Source: Stentor coeruleus
Lineage: Eukaryota > Ciliophora > Heterotrichea > Heterotrichida > Stentoridae
Length of the DNA stretch: 38,225 nucleotides
Reading direction: 5' to 3'
NCBI GenBank assembly: GCA_001970955.1
Contig: MPUH01000723.1
Span: 1 to 38,225, forward strand
Of the stretch, positions 38,036-38,225 are shown piece after piece. The notes under the pieces were generated by a model that worked only from the letters and a program-made list of their open reading frames with translations, was not told the origin of the DNA and did no database searches. Made by a program: the position numbers and the translations under genes. Numbering within the stretch: position 1 is the first letter of the stretch; the number at the start of each line of letters is the position of its first letter.

Positions 38036-38225
38036 GATGGAAATTTTAGCGAGGTTTGGCTTTATTTTTTAGTTTATACTTCAAATAATAGTTTGTATTA
38101 CATCTTTAGTATCATTTTTATTATTAAAATAATAAATTTTTATTATTGTAACAAACTCAATTCAAATTACTAATATTATAAAACATAAGCTAAGAATATC
38201 TTCAGCTATTTTAGACCAATATTAT
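38036..38225. other. 3' flank to window end
   Basis: 190 nt of AT-rich DNA; nothing further is recognised. Confidence 0.4.

Overview
This window looks like macronuclear DNA of a heterotrich ciliate, most likely Stentor or a close relative. It is AT-rich and gene-dense. Two to three genes only make sense if a 15- or 16-nt GT-AG intron is removed, and such tiny introns are known from Stentor. Conserved genes read through in the standard code with TGG for Trp, and every terminator I can place is TAA or TAG. Homologues are typically eukaryotic: prolidase, PEX11, CNOT11, cyclic-nucleotide phosphodiesterase, R2R3 MYB, a CNBD-type K+ channel, HERP, a TRAIP-like RING protein, SEPSECS, a CTLH/CRA protein and enkurin.

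Layout. 1-2667: the 3' end of one gene, then a long gene-free stretch. 2668-14238: prolidase (+) converging on PEX11 (-), an IQ-motif protein (+, with a 16-nt intron), an SH3/coiled-coil protein (-), a coiled-coil protein (-), CNOT11 (-) and a small basic protein (+). Just 3' of CNOT11 two single Ns sit exactly at duplicated flanks, which is an assembly artefact. 14239-28729: PDE, ankyrin-like protein, MYB (all +), K+ channel (-), HERP, RING protein, SEPSECS (15-nt intron), a possible 43-aa ORF, a helical protein (all +), CTLH/CRA protein (-), enkurin (+). 28730-36217: a different kind of DNA with long spacers, dispersed repeats and lineage-specific genes. 36218-38035: a large protein with a possible globin-like C-terminus.

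The outstanding feature is at 29180-30128 on the minus strand. Downstream of a B-box/coiled-coil/propeller-like ORF lie about 53 consecutive intron-like units of 15-16 nt. Each begins GTA, ends AG and has an A about 6 nt from its 3' end. They are separated by 3-nt microexons or by nothing at all. Removing all of them leaves one open frame that joins the upstream ORF to a 110-nt terminal exon, giving a predicted 379-aa protein. I know of no description of such a mini-intron array, or of so many zero-length exons.

A second general feature is a strand-specific composition signature. On the coding strand, 5' flanks are C-rich and almost G-free, and 3' flanks are G-rich and almost C-free, so gene orientation can be read from the spacers. 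The 29-35.7 kb island largely lacks this.

Functionally the window mixes cell-wide housekeeping (ERAD, mRNA deadenylation, selenocysteine synthesis, peroxisome division) with signalling and cilium genes (PDE, CNBD channel, IQ protein, enkurin). Three proteins carry N-terminal Met-Gly acylation-type starts.
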